A stretch of 17,003 nucleotides of DNA, taken from the NCBI GenBank assembly GCA_002365735.1, contig DEZY01000084.1:1-17003 (forward strand). The letters are read 5' to 3'. The stretch's first letter is position 1. Each line of letters begins with the position of its first letter. The position numbers and the translations under genes are program-made. Below are positions 7,965-14,763 of this stretch, one piece after another. Origin of the DNA: Actinobacteria bacterium UBA3120. Its GTDB lineage: Bacteria; Actinomycetota; Actinomycetes; S36-B12. The notes under the pieces were generated by a model, which had not been told where the DNA came from, did no database searches, and saw only the letters and a program-made list of their open reading frames with translations.

Positions 7965-9301
7965 TGGCAAAAACTAAAACTCTGCTGGCCGGGACGGATG
8001 GCTCGTTAGTTCGTCGATCCGTCCTGTCCAGCGGGGTTCGGGTTATCACGGAAAAAGTTCCCGGTGTTCACTCCGCCAGTATTGGCATCTGGGTTGATGC
8101 AGGTTCGCGGGACGAAAAGGGGTCGCATACCGGCGCCGCCCATTACTTGGAGCACTTGCTTTTTAAGGGCACGTCGAGGCGTTCGGCGTTGGAAATAGCA
8201 GCCGCGATCGAGTCTGTCGGCGGTGAAATTAATGCTTTCACAAGTAAAGAGCACACCTGCTACTACGCCAAAGTCTTGGCCGTGGATCTTCCGCTCGCGA
8301 TTGATGTTCTCTGCGACGTGGTTACCGACGCCCAACTCAGGTCGGAGGACATTGAGGGCGAGCGTGGAGTCATACTTGAAGAGATTGCAATGGTTGACGA
8401 CGATCCCAGCGATCTGGTGCACGATCAATTCGCACGAACCCTCTTTGGAGATACGGCGTTGGGTCGCCCTATCTTGGGTACGGCTCACACCATTCTGGGG
8501 ATAACCCGCCGTTCGATCATAAATTTCTATGCAAAATTTTACCAGTCCGATTCACTTGTGGTAGCTATCGCCGGTGACGTCGATCATGCTCGAGCAGTGC
8601 GTCTGGTGGAAAAGGCACTTGATGCCAGTCCCAAAACGCACCTGAGCACCGCCAAGGCGGGCCTTCGGCCGGAAGGCGGAAAGATCAAGATTGGCACGGC
8701 GATCAGCTCCCTGGACACGCGCAAGACCGAACAGGCACACGTCGTGATGGGAACACACGGAATGATTAGGGGCGACGACCGTCGTTTTACCGGGGCGATC
8801 CTATCCACAGTATTAGGCGGGGGCATGAGTTCCCGACTTTTTCAGGCGGTGCGCGAACAACGCGGACTCGCCTATTCCGTGTTCGCCTACTCGCAGAGTT
8901 TCCGAGACTCAGGGATATTTGGAATTTACGCTGGCTGTATTCCCACAAAGTTGGATCAAGTCCTTGACGTGTGTCAAAACGAGCTTGCTGTCTTGGTTGC
9001 CAATGGGGTTACCGATTCCGAACTCCAAAGAGCCAAGGGTCAGGTTAAAGGTGGAACGGTGCTTGGCCAAGAAGATACGGGGGCTCGCATGAGCCGCATC
9101 GCTAAATCGGAGCTGTATCAAGAGGAACTGCTGCGCGTTGAGGATGTACTCGCGCGCGTGGATCAAGTAGACGTATCGGATGTTAACGCCATGGCGAGGG
9201 AGTTTCTCAGTGAACCATTAGCCTTGAGCGTGATCGGACCATACAAGAGGTTGAAAGCTCCCATAGGATTTGTCCCACCACTTTCGATTTCTCGCGCATA
9301 G
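7964..9301 (+). CDS. pepR: M16 family zinc metallopeptidase (PepR-like, processing-peptidase type)
   Basis: The 445-aa product is a one-chain M16B peptidase, similar to the beta subunit of mitochondrial processing peptidase. The inverted zinc motif HYLEH is at residues 60-64, inside GAAHYLEHLLFKGT. The third ligand fits Glu140 in GERGVILEEI, exactly 76 residues after His64. A Gly-rich loop (LGGGMSSRLFQAVREQRGLAYSVFA) lies in the second half, typical of the M16 C-terminal domain. There is no signal peptide, so a cytoplasmic location is likely. The substrate is not predictable from sequence. It starts within the pnp stop codon (TAATG). The pnp-M16 pair is conserved in actinobacteria and Firmicutes. 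It ends 12 bp before dapB. Confidence 0.93.
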   Translation: MAKTKTLLAGTDGSLVRRSVLSSGVRVITEKVPGVHSASIGIWVDAGSRDEKGSHTGAAHYLEHLLFKGTSRRSALEIAAAIESVGGEINAFTSKEHTCYYAKVLAVDLPLAIDVLCDVVTDAQLRSEDIEGERGVILEEIAMVDDDPSDLVHDQFARTLFGDTALGRPILGTAHTILGITRRSIINFYAKFYQSDSLVVAIAGDVDHARAVRLVEKALDASPKTHLSTAKAGLRPEGGKIKIGTAISSLDTRKTEQAHVVMGTHGMIRGDDRRFTGAILSTVLGGGMSSRLFQAVREQRGLAYSVFAYSQSFRDSGIFGIYAGCIPTKLDQVLDVCQNELAVLVANGVTDSELQRAKGQVKGGTVLGQEDTGARMSRIAKSELYQEELLRVEDVLARVDQVDVSDVNAMAREFLSEPLALSVIGPYKRLKAPIGFVPPLSISRA

Positions 9302-9313
9302 GAAAGGACAGCC

Positions 9314-10066
9314 ATGGGCAAGAAGATTCGAGTAGGCGTTATCGGTGCAAATGGCAAAATGGGATCAAGTGTGGTCGCAGCCGTGCAAGCAGACGCACAA
9401 TGTGAATTGGCCGTAGGGATAGACATTGGTGATTCACTGGAAGAGCTATTGAAGGCACGTTGTGAGGTAGTGGTCGATTTCACCAACCCTACGATCGTGA
9501 TGGAGAATCTAGCTTTTTGTATCAAACATGGAATTGATGCGGTGGTGGGAACGTCAGGTTTTACGCCCGAACGCATCGAAACTCTTGAGCTCTGGGCAGG
9601 TCAACGGCCGAACTCTCGGGTCCTTATTGCGCCGAATTTCAGCATGGGTGCCGTGCTCATGGTTACATTTGCCGCAATCGCAGCGCCGTATTTTGAATCT
9701 GTGGAAATCGTTGAGTCTCACCACCCAGAGAAAGTTGATGCACCTTCAGGGACAGCTCGGTTCACAGCGCAAAAGGTTGCGGTAGCCCGGCGGGGGCACG
9801 CCCCAAGCCCGGATGCAACAGATCCTCAAGACATGGGTGCGCGTGGCATCAGCGTGGATGGGGTGCCGATTCACTCGGTAAGATTGCGCGGAATGGTCGC
9901 CCACCAGGAAGTATTATTTGGATCGATCGGCGAAACGCTCACGATCACACATGACTCACTGAACCGCGATTCTTTCATGCAGGGCGTGTTGATTGCTATC
10001 AAGGAAATTAACCATATTGATGGAGTCGTGGTTGGCCTAGAAAATGTCCTTCCGCTAGGAAGCTGA
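9314..10066 (+). CDS. dapB: 4-hydroxy-tetrahydrodipicolinate reductase
   Basis: DapB carries out the NAD(P)H-dependent reduction after DapA in the diaminopimelate/lysine pathway, which supplies peptidoglycan cross-links. The 250-aa protein starts MGKKIRVGVIGANGKMG; the GxxGxxG dinucleotide loop is residues 11-17. The substrate motif SHHPEKVDAPSGTA carries the catalytic His136/His137 and Lys140. FGSIGETLTITHDSLNRDSFMQGVLIAIK is the conserved C-terminal part. ATG 9314 has AAAGGA at 9303-9308. It closes the pnp-M16-dapB run; dapA lies about 3.8 kb downstream, beyond the inverted accessory block. The 3' end faces the minus-strand membrane gene, with a 40-bp convergent gap in which I see no convincing terminator. 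Confidence 0.97.
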   Translation: MGKKIRVGVIGANGKMGSSVVAAVQADAQCELAVGIDIGDSLEELLKARCEVVVDFTNPTIVMENLAFCIKHGIDAVVGTSGFTPERIETLELWAGQRPNSRVLIAPNFSMGAVLMVTFAAIAAPYFESVEIVESHHPEKVDAPSGTARFTAQKVAVARRGHAPSPDATDPQDMGARGISVDGVPIHSVRLRGMVAHQEVLFGSIGETLTITHDSLNRDSFMQGVLIAIKEINHIDGVVVGLENVLPLGS

Positions 10067-10106
10067 GAGCGTGATCTCCCATCTGAACACCGGAACTGCC
10101 AAACCT

Positions 10107-10640
10107 CTATTCGGGAACGCTCCACCTGCGCAGTAACTGAAAAAGTACATCTAGTCTTTCGGCGGTGAATACGCCGTCAATGCTGCCAAAGTAAATATGT
10201 GTCATGAGGTCTGGTCCACGTGTCGGACTCAGTGCGACTCTGCGGCTGCGAACCCCAGTGGGGATTCCTAAAATTGCCCAGGTGGTGTGCCGTAGTTCAA
10301 CTGAATAACCATTGCGCCAAAGCCCGGAGTGCGTGGCCAACAGTGTGACTATTTTGAAACCGTTCCCATTAACAAACGTTCCCAGCATCCAGCCACGAAA
10401 AACTAACACGGAAATACTTGCAGTCATGGTGCCAATAAACGCTGCTTCGATTAGCGGGATCCCCGATGTCGCATAAACAACGCTAATTGCCAGCAGCGAC
10501 ATCACACCGAGTGTCAGTGGTACCAAGACAGCTAGCCGGAACAGGCCACGCCGGCCCACGCGTTGCAGCCGTCGCATGTCTGGTTCCGGATATCGCCACA
10601 CGGCCCCAAAGATTGGCTTGCGAAATGAAGGTTCACCCAT
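10107..10640 (-). CDS. Unassigned two-helix membrane protein
   Basis: This gene is not recognised. Starting at the ATG whose first base is at 10640, it encodes 177 residues. A charged N-terminal segment (about 1-33, with RRLQRVGRRG) precedes two hydrophobic stretches (about 34-56 and 59-81) joined by a short turn, then a soluble domain of about 95 residues (NGNGFKIVTLLATHSGLWRNG … LGIPTGVRSRRVALSPTRGP … FTAERLDVLFQLLRRW). Two N-terminal helices followed by a beta-rich domain recall small actinobacterial PH-like membrane proteins, but this is only a resemblance. The ATG overlaps the azlD stop as TAATG, so it is probably translated by coupling to azlD; GTG 10652 is an alternative start. Its consistent pairing with azlCD would be the best functional clue. 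Confidence 0.75.
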   Translation of the reverse strand: MGEPSFRKPIFGAVWRYPEPDMRRLQRVGRRGLFRLAVLVPLTLGVMSLLAISVVYATSGIPLIEAAFIGTMTASISVLVFRGWMLGTFVNGNGFKIVTLLATHSGLWRNGYSVELRHTTWAILGIPTGVRSRRVALSPTRGPDLMTHIYFGSIDGVFTAERLDVLFQLLRRWSVPE

Positions 10641-10948
10641 TAGGGCATCCACCCTAACCAGCGAATCAGCGCCGTACTTGCCGCGGCAGCAATAATTACC
10701 ACAAGAAAGGGCGCTCGTAGTAGCAGGGCAACTACTGCAACGCCCAGCCCAAGGATCCGAGCGTCGATGAGAAACGCTTGGTCACTGGCGAACGTTTGAA
10801 CAGCTACCAATGCCGCGAGTAGTGATACGGGAAGCAAACCGGTCATTCGACGCACTGATTCGCGTTCCAAGATTCCTTGAGGTAGCAGATAGCCGAGTAG
10901 TTTTTCCACGTAAGTGCCGAATGAGGCAATAAGGATGCTGGCCCACAT
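10640..10948 (-). CDS. azlD: AzlD family branched-chain amino acid export subunit
   Basis: The 102-aa product starts MWASILIASFGTYVEKLLGYLLP and has four hydrophobic stretches, with RRMTGLLPVSLLAALVAVQTF and LLLRAPFLVVIIAAAASTAL as expected for AzlD. AzlD is the small partner of AzlC; the pair (BrnE/BrnF in Corynebacterium) exports branched-chain amino acids and methionine. The ATG with its first base at 10948 is chosen because GGAGG lies 9 nt upstream (plus-strand 10958-10962). The longer frame from 10987 would overlap azlC without conserved sequence. It starts 2 bp after the azlC stop. Membrane topology and family are well supported; the substrate is inferred from relatives. Confidence 0.88.
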   Translation of the reverse strand: MWASILIASFGTYVEKLLGYLLPQGILERESVRRMTGLLPVSLLAALVAVQTFASDQAFLIDARILGLGVAVVALLLRAPFLVVIIAAAASTALIRWLGWMP

Positions 10949-10950
10949 GA

Positions 10951-11685
10951 TTAGTTTCCTCCAGCAGGTCGGGAGCTCTTGCTCCACATCAGACTCGCAG
11001 CAACTGCAACCAGGGCGCTAAAGAGTACGGGAAGCCCCGGACGTAGGAAGGGAATCAACATCATGGCCAGGCCAGCGCTGGCAACAGCTACGGTCCACAT
11101 TTTGCGATTTTCGCTGCTGGATCCTGCCGTAAGGCGGGGCCAGAGCAAGGCGAGAAAGCCGGCTGGGATTGCGGCGTCTAGGCCCAAAACTCCTGGGTCT
11201 GAAAGTGCACTGGCACCAAGGGAACCTAATGCGGTACCAATATTCCAAAAGACGTAGACACTGAGTCCGGTGGCAAAAAAGGCGCGGCGAGAGGCCTTTT
11301 TCGATGCGTTGTATCGAAATGCCATGGCGGTTGATTCATCGATTGTCAAAAGGGCTGTGTAAGGCACTTCTTTCCTCTTTGGCGTGAGCACTGGCCCTAG
11401 TGAAAGAGCGTACAAACTATTGCGAGCACCGAGTAGGAGCGCGGTGACGACGGCGATCACGGCGCCGCCACCGGCCCCAATCACGCCAACGAAAGCAAAT
11501 TGAGAAGCGCCCGTGAACATGAAAAGCGACAGGGATTGCGTTTGCAGAACGCTGAGCCCACTCGCGACCGAGATTGCGCCAAACGAGAGGGCGTATGCGC
11601 CAGTGGCGATTCCTATTCCCAGCGCATTGGTGTCAATCGACCGATTTTCACCGCCGGATTTGCGGCGGTTGCGCTTCCAACCCAT
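10951..11685 (-). CDS. azlC: AzlC family branched-chain amino acid permease
   Basis: This 244-aa inner-membrane protein has about six to seven hydrophobic segments. The family signatures are FTGASQFAFVGVIGAG (from residue 57), LLLGARNSLYALSLGPVL and the acidic TIDESTAMAF. A basic cytoplasmic N-terminus (MGWKRNRRKSGG) precedes the first helix. AzlC forms the large subunit of the AzlCD exporter for branched-chain amino acids; the substrate here is inferred. The ATG at 11685 has an AGGGG-like element 4 nt upstream and a possible extended -10 (plus-strand 11711-11719). It is the first gene of the minus-strand unit and is divergent from the decayed response regulator. Confidence 0.9.
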   Translation of the reverse strand: MGWKRNRRKSGGENRSIDTNALGIGIATGAYALSFGAISVASGLSVLQTQSLSLFMFTGASQFAFVGVIGAGGGAVIAVVTALLLGARNSLYALSLGPVLTPKRKEVPYTALLTIDESTAMAFRYNASKKASRRAFFATGLSVYVFWNIGTALGSLGASALSDPGVLGLDAAIPAGFLALLWPRLTAGSSSENRKMWTVAVASAGLAMMLIPFLRPGLPVLFSALVAVAASLMWSKSSRPAGGN

Positions 11686-11710
11686 GCTGCCCCTAACAAT
11701 CGCAAATGTG

Positions 11711-11719
11711 ATTATGTCA
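11711..11719 (-). promoter_or_regulatory. Candidate extended -10 for azlC
   Basis: Read on the minus strand the bases are TGACATAAT: a TGN extension plus CATAAT (5/6 to TATAAT). A start about 7 nt downstream would give a leader of roughly 20 nt before the azlC ATG. No clear -35 is visible. The 11686-11810 gap shows no other recognisable element. Confidence 0.4.
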
Positions 11720-11810
11720 GGCTAGCGGTTGTGACCATGGCGATTCCCTCCGCGTACCTGTCCATGCGGCGTGGATTGATCGCATTTGCCCTGGTGTCGG
11801 CGCACTTCGT

Positions 11811-12473
11811 GTGATGGTTATTGACGACCACGAACTCGTGCGTGAAGGTTTGGTGTCGCTGATGATTCATGGTTTTGCGTGAGCAATAGATGTTGTGTAT
11901 TCCGGAGAAGCGGTTTTAGGTCACAGGCGAGTCGAGGCTTACGTGGTGCTCCGCCACGTTGATCTTGGACCCCGCGTAAAAGACGCTCGCGTCAATTTCG
12001 AGGCGCCAGATGAGCGCTGGACACAATGTGCTTTTGATGAGCGCGAATGGGGATTCTTATGGCATTCGGCGCGGTGTGCAGGAAGGGGCGCTCGGGTTCG
12101 TTCCCAAGCGAGTGGGTCCGCAGGTCTTGGTCACCGCTTTGCAAACGGTCGCGGCCGGTGAAATGTTTTTTCAGTTGACTTAGCCGCGATCTTGGCTGAC
12201 GCAAGAGATCGCCCCGATCTTAGTTGACGAGAAATTGATACATTGCCTTTGTACGCGGCGGGTTTGACCCTGGCTGCTGTCGCCCACCGGATAGACATCT
12301 CCCCGCACAATGCAAAAGAGTATTTGGATCGGGTGCGCCGAAAGTATGAACTGATGGGTCGGGCGGTCAGAACCCGGACTGAGTTAGATTTGGTACTGAC
12401 CGATACGCGATTTTACAGAGCGAGTAGTCGTGTTCATGGCGAGAGTCCCCCATTTGAGGACAAATTTGATTGA
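11811..12473 (+). pseudogene. Decayed LuxR/NarL-family response regulator
   Basis: Pieces of one response regulator can be read in order across two frames. The receiver start VMVIDDHELVREGLVSLMIHGFA ends at in-frame TGA 11880-11882. AIDVVYSGEAVL … VEAYVVLRHVDLG continues in the same frame. After a +1 shift near 12000-12027 comes VLLMSANGDSYGIRRG … ALGFVPKRVGPQVLVTALQTVAAGEMF. A one-base loss in the T-run at 12166-12171 then leads to VDLAAILADARDRPDLS, TGA 12225-12227, and the helix-turn-helix part LYAAGLTLAAVAHRIDISP … KEYLDRVRRKYELMGRA. The phosphoacceptor Asp expected in a VVLLDVDLG-like strand is His (CAC 11955-11957). The wide spread of lesions argues against sequencing error. No partner kinase is nearby. 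The true original start is uncertain. Confidence 0.85.
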
Positions 12474-12503
12474 TTTTGGTGGCGCTTGTGTGGGAACATT
12501 AAT

Positions 12504-12537
12504 TGTCGGCGGGCGCCGGGGACTCGCCGACACTTTT
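12504..12537 (+). terminator. Hairpin terminator between convergent units
   Basis: TGTCGGCG (12504-12511) and CGCCGACA (12525-12532) form an 8-bp stem with a 13-nt loop, followed on the plus strand by CTTTT. It lies between the 3' end of the response-regulator remnant and the 3' end of the minus-strand acetyltransferase, so it could stop transcription from both sides; the T-run favours plus-strand termination. Confidence 0.6.
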
Positions 12538-12550
12538 AGGTTGCGTGCCG

Positions 12551-13057
12551 TTATTCGGTCTTGAGACTGGTGGTCAACTCAATCTGGTCAACGACCACGG
12601 CGCCGTCGAGGTCCTCAGTAGCCGTGCTGAGGGTTCGGGTGGCGCCGGAGGCTCCCCAGCCGGTGGACTCCAAGAAAAGTCGACCGTCGTGTTGATCCTC
12701 ATTGAGCCAGCAACTCAATCGCACGCATCCACTTCTGTGAGCGAGATCAGCTGCCGCATTGAGTAACCGTGATCCAATCAGGGCTCGGCGTAGATCAGGG
12801 GCCACTTCGATCAGGGATAGGTGCCCGATTTCCTGGTCAAATTCGATCGCCGCAACGCCGACTAGAACTCCATCTCGCTCGCAGATGAGTACGCGGCCGC
12901 GGGTTCCTTGATCAGTTATTGCGTGCGCCCACTGCGATTGAACATCCTCGTGATCAAGTAGGTGTGCAATCGCAGGGTGAGAGCGCTCCCAATTGGTGAT
13001 TTGAAGAAGCGCGATCTTATCGGAGTCTGTGGCGTCCGCCAATCGAGTTGTGTCCAC
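12551..13057 (-). CDS. GNAT family N-acetyltransferase
   Basis: This is a stand-alone GNAT fold of 168 aa from GTG 13057 (177 aa if GTG 13084 is used). The order fits: the first strand and helix TRLADATDSDKIALLQITNWERSH, then RVLICERDGVLVGVAAIEFDQEIGHLSLIEVAPDLRRALIGSRLLNAAADLAHRSGCVRLSCWL. The RRALIGSRLL segment is the acetyl-CoA pyrophosphate loop, and FLESTGWGASGATRTL is the last conserved motif. The acyl acceptor cannot be told from sequence. GTG 13057 is preferred because TACCGT lies 6 nt before it on its strand. The longer start has no Shine-Dalgarno and would leave only 17 bp to the divergent thyX. It converges on the pseudogene through a hairpin terminator. Confidence 0.85.
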   Translation of the reverse strand: MDTTRLADATDSDKIALLQITNWERSHPAIAHLLDHEDVQSQWAHAITDQGTRGRVLICERDGVLVGVAAIEFDQEIGHLSLIEVAPDLRRALIGSRLLNAAADLAHRSGCVRLSCWLNEDQHDGRLFLESTGWGASGATRTLSTATEDLDGAVVVDQIELTTSLKTE

Positions 13058-13063
13058 GTCGTT

Positions 13064-13069
13064 ACGGTA
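13064..13069 (-). promoter_or_regulatory. Possible -10 box for a leaderless acetyltransferase transcript
   Basis: On the minus strand TACCGT (TANNNT) ends 6 nt before GTG 13057. No Shine-Dalgarno is present. No good -35 is visible. Its position only about 20 bp from the thyX -10 implies overlapping divergent promoters. Confidence 0.3.
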
Positions 13070-13088
13070 TCTGTGTCCGATCACGCAG

Positions 13089-13094
13089 TAGGAT
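13089..13094 (+). promoter_or_regulatory. Possible -10 box for thyX
   Basis: TAGGAT (TANNNT) ends 7 nt before GTG 13102, placing the start on the codon. The same bases contain AGGA (13090-13093) at 8-nt spacing, which could serve as a Shine-Dalgarno if transcription begins further upstream; the two readings cannot both apply to one transcript. Confidence 0.35.
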
Positions 13095-13101
13095 CAGCAT
13101 C

Positions 13102-13815
13102 GTGGAAATTGAGTTTCGCAGTGACATTACCGTTGAACTAGTTCGTGCTAATGCAAGTGATGCTGACGTTGTTTTCGCCGCGAGAGTCTCAACTGTAGGG
13201 GAGCAATCGCTCGAAGATGTGGATGCTGATCCCCAACGTAGCGCCGGCTTGATCAATTATTTAATGCGCGACCGTCATGGCAGCCCGTTCGAACATAATT
13301 CAATGACCTTTTTCGTGAAGGCACCAATTTTTGTGTGGCGCGAACACATGCGCCACCGGATCGCTAGTTACAACGAAGAATCTGGTCGCTATCGTGAGTT
13401 GCTCCCGCTCTTCTACGTTCCCAGCCATGAGCGCCCACTTGTGCAGTCGGGAAAGCCGGGCGCATACGAGTTTCACCCTGGCACCTTGGCCCAATCTGAG
13501 CTGGTGGACCGCACTATCCGAGAATCCTGTACTTCTGCCTACTCGGGTTATCTGGAGATGCTCGAGGCTGGCGTGGCCCGTGAAGTTGCGCGAATGGTGC
13601 TTCCCGTGACCATCTATTCGTCGGCGTATGTAACCATGAATGCGCGAGCCCTCATGAATTTCCTTTCCCTCCGGCGCAAAGTAGAGGGCTCACAATTCGT
13701 GTCCTACCCGCAGCGGGAGATTGAAATGGTGGCCGAAGTCTATGAAGGGCATTTCGCACAGTTGATGCCATTGACACATTCGGCATTCAATGAGCATGGG
13801 CGGGTTGCGCCTTAG
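13102..13815 (+). CDS. thyX: Flavin-dependent thymidylate synthase
   Basis: ThyX makes dTMP from dUMP using methylene-tetrahydrofolate and reduced FAD, unlike ThyA. The 237-aa product carries the ThyX motif RHRIASYNEESGRY at residues 84-97 (RHRxxSxNExSxR), preceded by SPFEHNSMTFFVKAPIFVWREHMRH. NARALMNFLSLR and QFVSYPQREIEMVAE complete the tetramer active site. GTG 13102 (VEIEFRSDITVEL) is chosen over the longer frame from 13048, which would run into the divergent acetyltransferase and adds no conserved sequence. thyX next to dapA and rnj is the mycobacterial order. The stop is 22 bp before dapA. Activity depends on FAD made by RibF. Confidence 0.96.
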   Translation: MEIEFRSDITVELVRANASDADVVFAARVSTVGEQSLEDVDADPQRSAGLINYLMRDRHGSPFEHNSMTFFVKAPIFVWREHMRHRIASYNEESGRYRELLPLFYVPSHERPLVQSGKPGAYEFHPGTLAQSELVDRTIRESCTSAYSGYLEMLEAGVAREVARMVLPVTIYSSAYVTMNARALMNFLSLRRKVEGSQFVSYPQREIEMVAEVYEGHFAQLMPLTHSAFNEHGRVAP

Positions 13816-13825
13816 CCGGTCACGA

Positions 13826-13831
13826 TAGGCT
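13826..13831 (+). promoter_or_regulatory. Possible -10 box for leaderless dapA
   Basis: TAGGCT (TANNNT) ends 6 nt before ATG 13838. TTGCGC (13805-13810) upstream could be a -35 but at a short 15-bp spacing. No strong Shine-Dalgarno exists; only AGG (13827-13829) at 8 nt. Confidence 0.35.
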
Positions 13832-13837
13832 TTGGCT

Positions 13838-14728
13838 ATGAAAAGTCCGTTTGGGGTGATGCTCACCGCGATGATCACGCCCTTTGAGCCTGACGGCGGT
13901 CAGGACCTAGATGGAGCTCAGCGCTTAGCGAGCCACTTGGTCGACAATCTTGGTCATGAAGGACTCGTCATCAATGGAACTACCGGGGAAGCAGCAACGA
14001 AAACTGATGCTGAGGATCTGGCACTGTTGCAGGCGGTTGTAGAAGCTGTGGGAGATCGCGCCACCGTGATCGCTGGCGTGGGAACCAATGACACCGCACA
14101 CTCGATTTCCAGTGCGAAAGCGGCCCAAAAGGCGGGCGTGCACGCACTCATGGCGTCTGCACCGTATTACAACCGGCCACCTCAGCAGGGTATTTTTGAG
14201 CACTTCTGGGCAATCGCTGATAGCACCGAATTACCGCTCATGACCTATGACATCCCTCGCCGTACCGGGGTGGCTATTGAAACGGAAACGCTGGTCCGAT
14301 TGGCCGAGCATCCTCGGATAATCGCGAATAAAGATGCAAAGGGTGATTTAGAAGCATCCCAATGGGTCATGGCGCGCACAGATTTGGCGTGGTACAGCGG
14401 TGAAGACTCACTCAACTTGGCTTTGCTGGCGCTGGGTGCCGGCGGCATGGTGTCCGTCGTGGGCCATCTGGTGGGGGATCGTCTCGCAAAAATGGCGGAG
14501 TTGTTTTGGAACGGTGATGTCGAGGCTGCCCGTGCGATAAATGAGTCACTTTTGCCCGTGTACACGGGAGTGTTTCGTGCTCAAGGCGTTATTTTGATCA
14601 AGGCTGCGCTAAACCTCCAAGGCCTGCCCAGCGGACCGGTGCGACTTCCATTAGTAAATGCAACCCCGAGCGAGATCGCACAATTGCGCATTGATCTGGC
14701 TGCGGGAGGCGTTGTTCCTTTTGCGTGA
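13838..14728 (+). CDS. dapA: 4-hydroxy-tetrahydrodipicolinate synthase
   Basis: DapA condenses pyruvate with aspartate semialdehyde, the first committed step of diaminopimelate and lysine synthesis. From ATG 13838 the protein is 296 aa. It shows NGTTGEAATK (Thr-Thr of the catalytic triad), PYYNRPPQQG, the catalytic Tyr137 and substrate-binding Arg142 in TYDIPRRTG, and the Schiff-base Lys165 in IANKDAKGD. GEDSLNLALLALGAGGMVSVVGHLV is the conserved later barrel part. A TTG six bases upstream (13832) is the only other start and adds two residues. The two dap genes of the window are split by the inverted accessory block, so they are probably expressed from different promoters. Confidence 0.97.
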   Translation: MKSPFGVMLTAMITPFEPDGGQDLDGAQRLASHLVDNLGHEGLVINGTTGEAATKTDAEDLALLQAVVEAVGDRATVIAGVGTNDTAHSISSAKAAQKAGVHALMASAPYYNRPPQQGIFEHFWAIADSTELPLMTYDIPRRTGVAIETETLVRLAEHPRIIANKDAKGDLEASQWVMARTDLAWYSGEDSLNLALLALGAGGMVSVVGHLVGDRLAKMAELFWNGDVEAARAINESLLPVYTGVFRAQGVILIKAALNLQGLPSGPVRLPLVNATPSEIAQLRIDLAAGGVVPFA

Positions 14729-14763
14729 TGTGCACTTTCTAGAAAATATTAAGGACTGATTAC

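Noticed and set aside
7182..7970. 262-aa minus-strand frame opposite pnp
   Set aside because: No recognisable domain; composition (Asn, Cys, Arg rich) fits an antisense shadow of the KH/S1 coding region.
10067..10122. GAGCGT/ACGCTC inverted repeat between dapB and the convergent membrane gene
   Set aside because: Six base pairs separated by 44 nt with no T-run; likely chance.
11500..11814. Plus-strand frames opposite azlC running into the pseudogene
   Set aside because: The part opposite azlC is a shadow; the end (VTMAIPSAYL…) has no detectable family and ends just before the receiver-domain remnant, so I could not support a gene.
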